Shown here: piece by piece, positions 8,108-9,624 of the stretch | Layout: each line of letters starts with the position of its first letter | How positions within the stretch are numbered: the first letter of the stretch is position 1 | Assembly (NCBI GenBank): GCA_022361135.1 | Contig: JAKSBM010000059.1 | Coordinates: 1 to 9,624 of the forward strand | From: Desulfobacterales bacterium | Lineage (GTDB): Bacteria > Desulfobacterota > Desulfobacteria > Desulfobacterales > Desulfobacteraceae | Direction of reading: 5' to 3' | DNA: 9,624 nt | The notes under the pieces: generated by a model | Database searches by the model: none | What the model was told of the DNA's origin: nothing | The model's input: only the letters and a program-made list of their open reading frames with translations | Translations under genes and position numbers: made by a program

Positions 8108-8234
8108 ACATTTCCATGGGAGACGGGGCAATTTCCCTTTTCTCCGGCGGGACTTCCAATTTGTCCAAGTTCTGGATAAAATGGAAATTATGGAGTCCGG
8201 GGTGAAATAAGTTAAAATTTTCCAAACAAACTGC

Positions 8235-8263
8235 TTGTATTCCTGAAACGCCTCTGGTATAAC
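8235..8263 (+). promoter_or_regulatory. Candidate promoter of tRNA-Arg
   Basis: TTGTAT (8235-8240) and TATAAC (8258-8263, 5 of 6) are 17 bases apart. The predicted start near 8270 is about 12 bases before the tRNA 5' end, a normal spacing for a tRNA gene. The -35 box is weak. Confidence 0.5.
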
Positions 8264-8281
8264 CTCCAAGTCTTTTTCGGA

Positions 8282-8358
8282 GCGCCTGTAGCTCAGCTGG
8301 ATAGAGTATCTGACTACGAATCAGGGGGTCGCAGGTTCGAATCCTGCCAGGCGCGCCA
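8282..8358 (+). tRNA. tRNA-Arg (anticodon ACG)
   Basis: A 77-base tRNA with CCA encoded. The arms are acceptor GCGCCTG/CAGGCGC, a D arm with GCTCAGCTGGATAGAG, anticodon stem TCTGA/TCAGG around loop CTACGAA giving anticodon ACG, and T arm GCAGG-TTCGAAT-CCTGC. A34 in this tRNA is the standard target of TadA, whose gene is the divergent neighbour. It has its own candidate promoter and terminator and so appears to be transcribed alone. Confidence 0.97.
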
Positions 8359-8384
8359 CCCTAAAAAAGACAAGCGTTAAAGAG

Positions 8385-8415
8385 GCTCTTTTGGATTTTC
8401 CAAAAGGGCTTTTTT
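8385..8415 (+). terminator. Intrinsic terminator after tRNA-Arg
   Basis: GCTCTTTTGG (8385-8394) pairs with CCAAAAGGGC (8400-8409), ten pairs including one G-U, around a 5-base loop. Six T follow at 8410-8415. It begins 27 bases after the tRNA. Confidence 0.9.
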
Positions 8416-8428
8416 GCGTTTGGGGAAT

Positions 8429-8444
8429 CCATGTCTGCACATGG
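8429..8444. promoter_or_regulatory. CCATGT/ACATGG inverted repeat before the nuclease gene
   Basis: A perfect 6-bp inverted repeat with a 4-base spacer, followed by TCCTTTTT. Part of it (CCATGTCCTTTTT-like) recurs at about 8460-8475. It could be a second weak terminator or an operator for the nuclease gene. A poor promoter candidate, TTGCAA (8479-8484) and TATTGC (8502-8507), 17 bases apart, lies downstream. Confidence 0.25.
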
Positions 8445-8557
8445 TCCTTTTTCAATGCATCCATGTCCTTTTTTTGCCTTGCAATTGCTTCCTTAATTCA
8501 TTATTGCCCATGGAGAGTTTGTTGATGAATGTGAATTTTGAATGGAGGCGGTGAACC

Positions 8558-9586
8558 ATGGCATTGTGGCTGGTAAGGGGCGGACGGGCCGGAGAATATG
8601 AAAATCGCTTTCTTGCGGAGAATAGGATCTATATCACCTGGGACGGGTTGTCCCCGGATCTTTCAAAACTGAATTCCCGGGAGGATCTTTCCGATATCTT
8701 AAATGAGATTTATCCAGATTCGAAAAAGGGGACCATCAGAAATTGGAATAGCCAGATCTGGCCCTTTGTCAACGAGATGAAGCCCGGAGATTGGGTGGCC
8801 CTTCCCAGGAAGAAAAAATCCGTGATCTATTTCGGGAAGATTACCGGGAAATATGAGCACGATCCCAAGGCGGAAGACCCCTATTACCATTCCCGCACCG
8901 TGGAATGGTTTGCCCAGGATATCCCCAGGTCCAACTTTGACCAGGACATCCTTTATTCCATGGGGGCCTTCATGACCATTTGCCGAATCTCAAAAAATGA
9001 TGCCGAAGCCCGCATCAAGGCCATGGCCGCCAACCACTGGAAAACAAAATCAGTCCCATTGCCGGACAATGGGAATACGCAACCGGATGAATCCTCCTCC
9101 TCTGTGGATTATGAACAGCTCACCCGGGACCAGATCGCCAATTATATTATTCGAAAATTCAAGGGCCACGGCATGACCCGGCTTGTCGAAGCCATCCTCA
9201 AAGCCCAGGGCTATACCACCTTCATGAGCCCGGAAGGCCCGGATAAGGGCGTGGATATCCTGGCCGCCCCGGATGCATTGGGATTTGGTTGTCCCAAAAT
9301 CTGTGTCCAGGTGAAAACCACGGATACCCCCATGGATCGCCCCACCCTGGATCAGCTCATCGGCACCATGCAGAACGTGGGGGCGGACAAAGGGTTGTTT
9401 GTCTCCTGGAATGGGTTCAAGTCCAGTGTGGACCGGGAGGTCCCCATTCAGTTTTTCAGGGTGCGCCTTTGGGATCAGGCCGAAGTCATTAACCAGTTGC
9501 TCACCCACTATGACAAACTCCCTGAGGAGATCCGGGCCGAGATCCCATTAAAGAGGATGTGGGCCTTGGCTTTGGAGGGGGAATAA
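8558..9586 (+). CDS. Mrr-like restriction endonuclease with N-terminal PUA/EVE-like domain
   Basis: A 342-residue protein with two parts. Residues about 1-145 (MALWLVRGG ... PGDWVALPRKKKSVIYFGKITGKY) resemble the PUA/EVE-like fold found in readers of modified DNA bases and attached to type IV restriction enzymes. A polar linker covers roughly 162-185. Residues about 203-315 match the Mrr catalytic domain: GHGMTRLVEAILKAQGY with Glu211, then DKGVD (229-233) and VQVK (250-253). These give the D-x(n)-Q-x-K form of the PD-(D/E)xK nuclease core. The likely role is cutting foreign DNA that carries modified bases; the modification recognised cannot be read from sequence. GGAGG lies 9 bases before the ATG. 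No methyltransferase or specificity gene is seen beside it, consistent with a stand-alone type IV system. The N-terminal domain assignment is less sure than the nuclease. Confidence 0.82.
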   Translation: MALWLVRGGRAGEYENRFLAENRIYITWDGLSPDLSKLNSREDLSDILNEIYPDSKKGTIRNWNSQIWPFVNEMKPGDWVALPRKKKSVIYFGKITGKYEHDPKAEDPYYHSRTVEWFAQDIPRSNFDQDILYSMGAFMTICRISKNDAEARIKAMAANHWKTKSVPLPDNGNTQPDESSSSVDYEQLTRDQIANYIIRKFKGHGMTRLVEAILKAQGYTTFMSPEGPDKGVDILAAPDALGFGCPKICVQVKTTDTPMDRPTLDQLIGTMQNVGADKGLFVSWNGFKSSVDREVPIQFFRVRLWDQAEVINQLLTHYDKLPEEIRAEIPLKRMWALALEGE

Positions 9587-9624
9587 AAAATGGATTCCAA
9601 CCCCGGGATGTGATACTTCAGGCC

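Noticed and set aside
8067..8225. N-terminal 53-residue extension of TadA
   Set aside because: TTG start without a ribosome-binding site, contains the strong tadA promoter, and TadA proteins normally begin near ATG 8066.
8340..8358. tRNA-Arg 3' end as a phage or island attachment site
   Set aside because: No second copy of the tRNA 3' sequence and no integrase were found in the window.
9590..9613. Seven-codon open frame after the nuclease gene
   Set aside because: Too short and without a ribosome-binding site; the window ends before anything can be judged.

Overview
The window looks like chromosomal DNA of an anaerobic, Gram-negative, sulfate-reducer-type bacterium (Desulfobacterota, Desulfobacteraceae-like). 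That is an inference from three things: menaquinone-by-futalosine genes, a TRAP transporter, and a sensor kinase of the FFHD/GRGLGTYS type with a cysteine cluster. No 16S or other marker is present, so the assignment is tentative. All complete genes read as ordinary housekeeping or accessory genes. No integrase, transposase, CRISPR array or phage gene was seen.

Layout, left to right. (1) 1-1272, + strand: the 3' end of an amidohydrolase (probable aminofutalosine deaminase) overlaps mqnA (chorismate dehydratase), followed by a strong terminator. (2) 1273-4772: a TRAP transporter split into two convergent units. The substrate-binding protein dctP is on + with its own promoter and leader; dctQ and dctM are on -. 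The units meet at a shared 13-bp hairpin. dctM is interrupted by one in-frame TAA at 3880-3882, at a conserved position, so the transporter is broken, made as two chains, or misread in the assembly. (3) 4773-6100: an orphan PAS sensor histidine kinase on -, just upstream of dctQ, with a four-cysteine cluster in its sensor region. (4) 6101-8107: a - strand unit tadA-purA-tRNA-Pro(CGG) ending in a canonical terminator. (5) 8235-8415: tRNA-Arg(ACG) on + with promoter and terminator. (6) 8558-9586: a stand-alone Mrr-like (type IV) restriction endonuclease with an N-terminal PUA/EVE-like domain.

How the parts fit. The deaminase and MqnA are early futalosine-pathway enzymes. DctP, DctQ and DctM would form one Na+-coupled importer, probably for a keto acid or hydroxy acid, and the kinase may report on its substrate or on redox state. 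TadA is the enzyme that converts A34 of tRNA-Arg(ACG) to inosine, and here enzyme and RNA substrate are divergent neighbours. The most notable observations are the dctM nonsense codon, the tadA/tRNA-Arg pairing with a near-leaderless tadA promoter, the cysteine-cluster kinase, and the reader-nuclease fusion at the right end.
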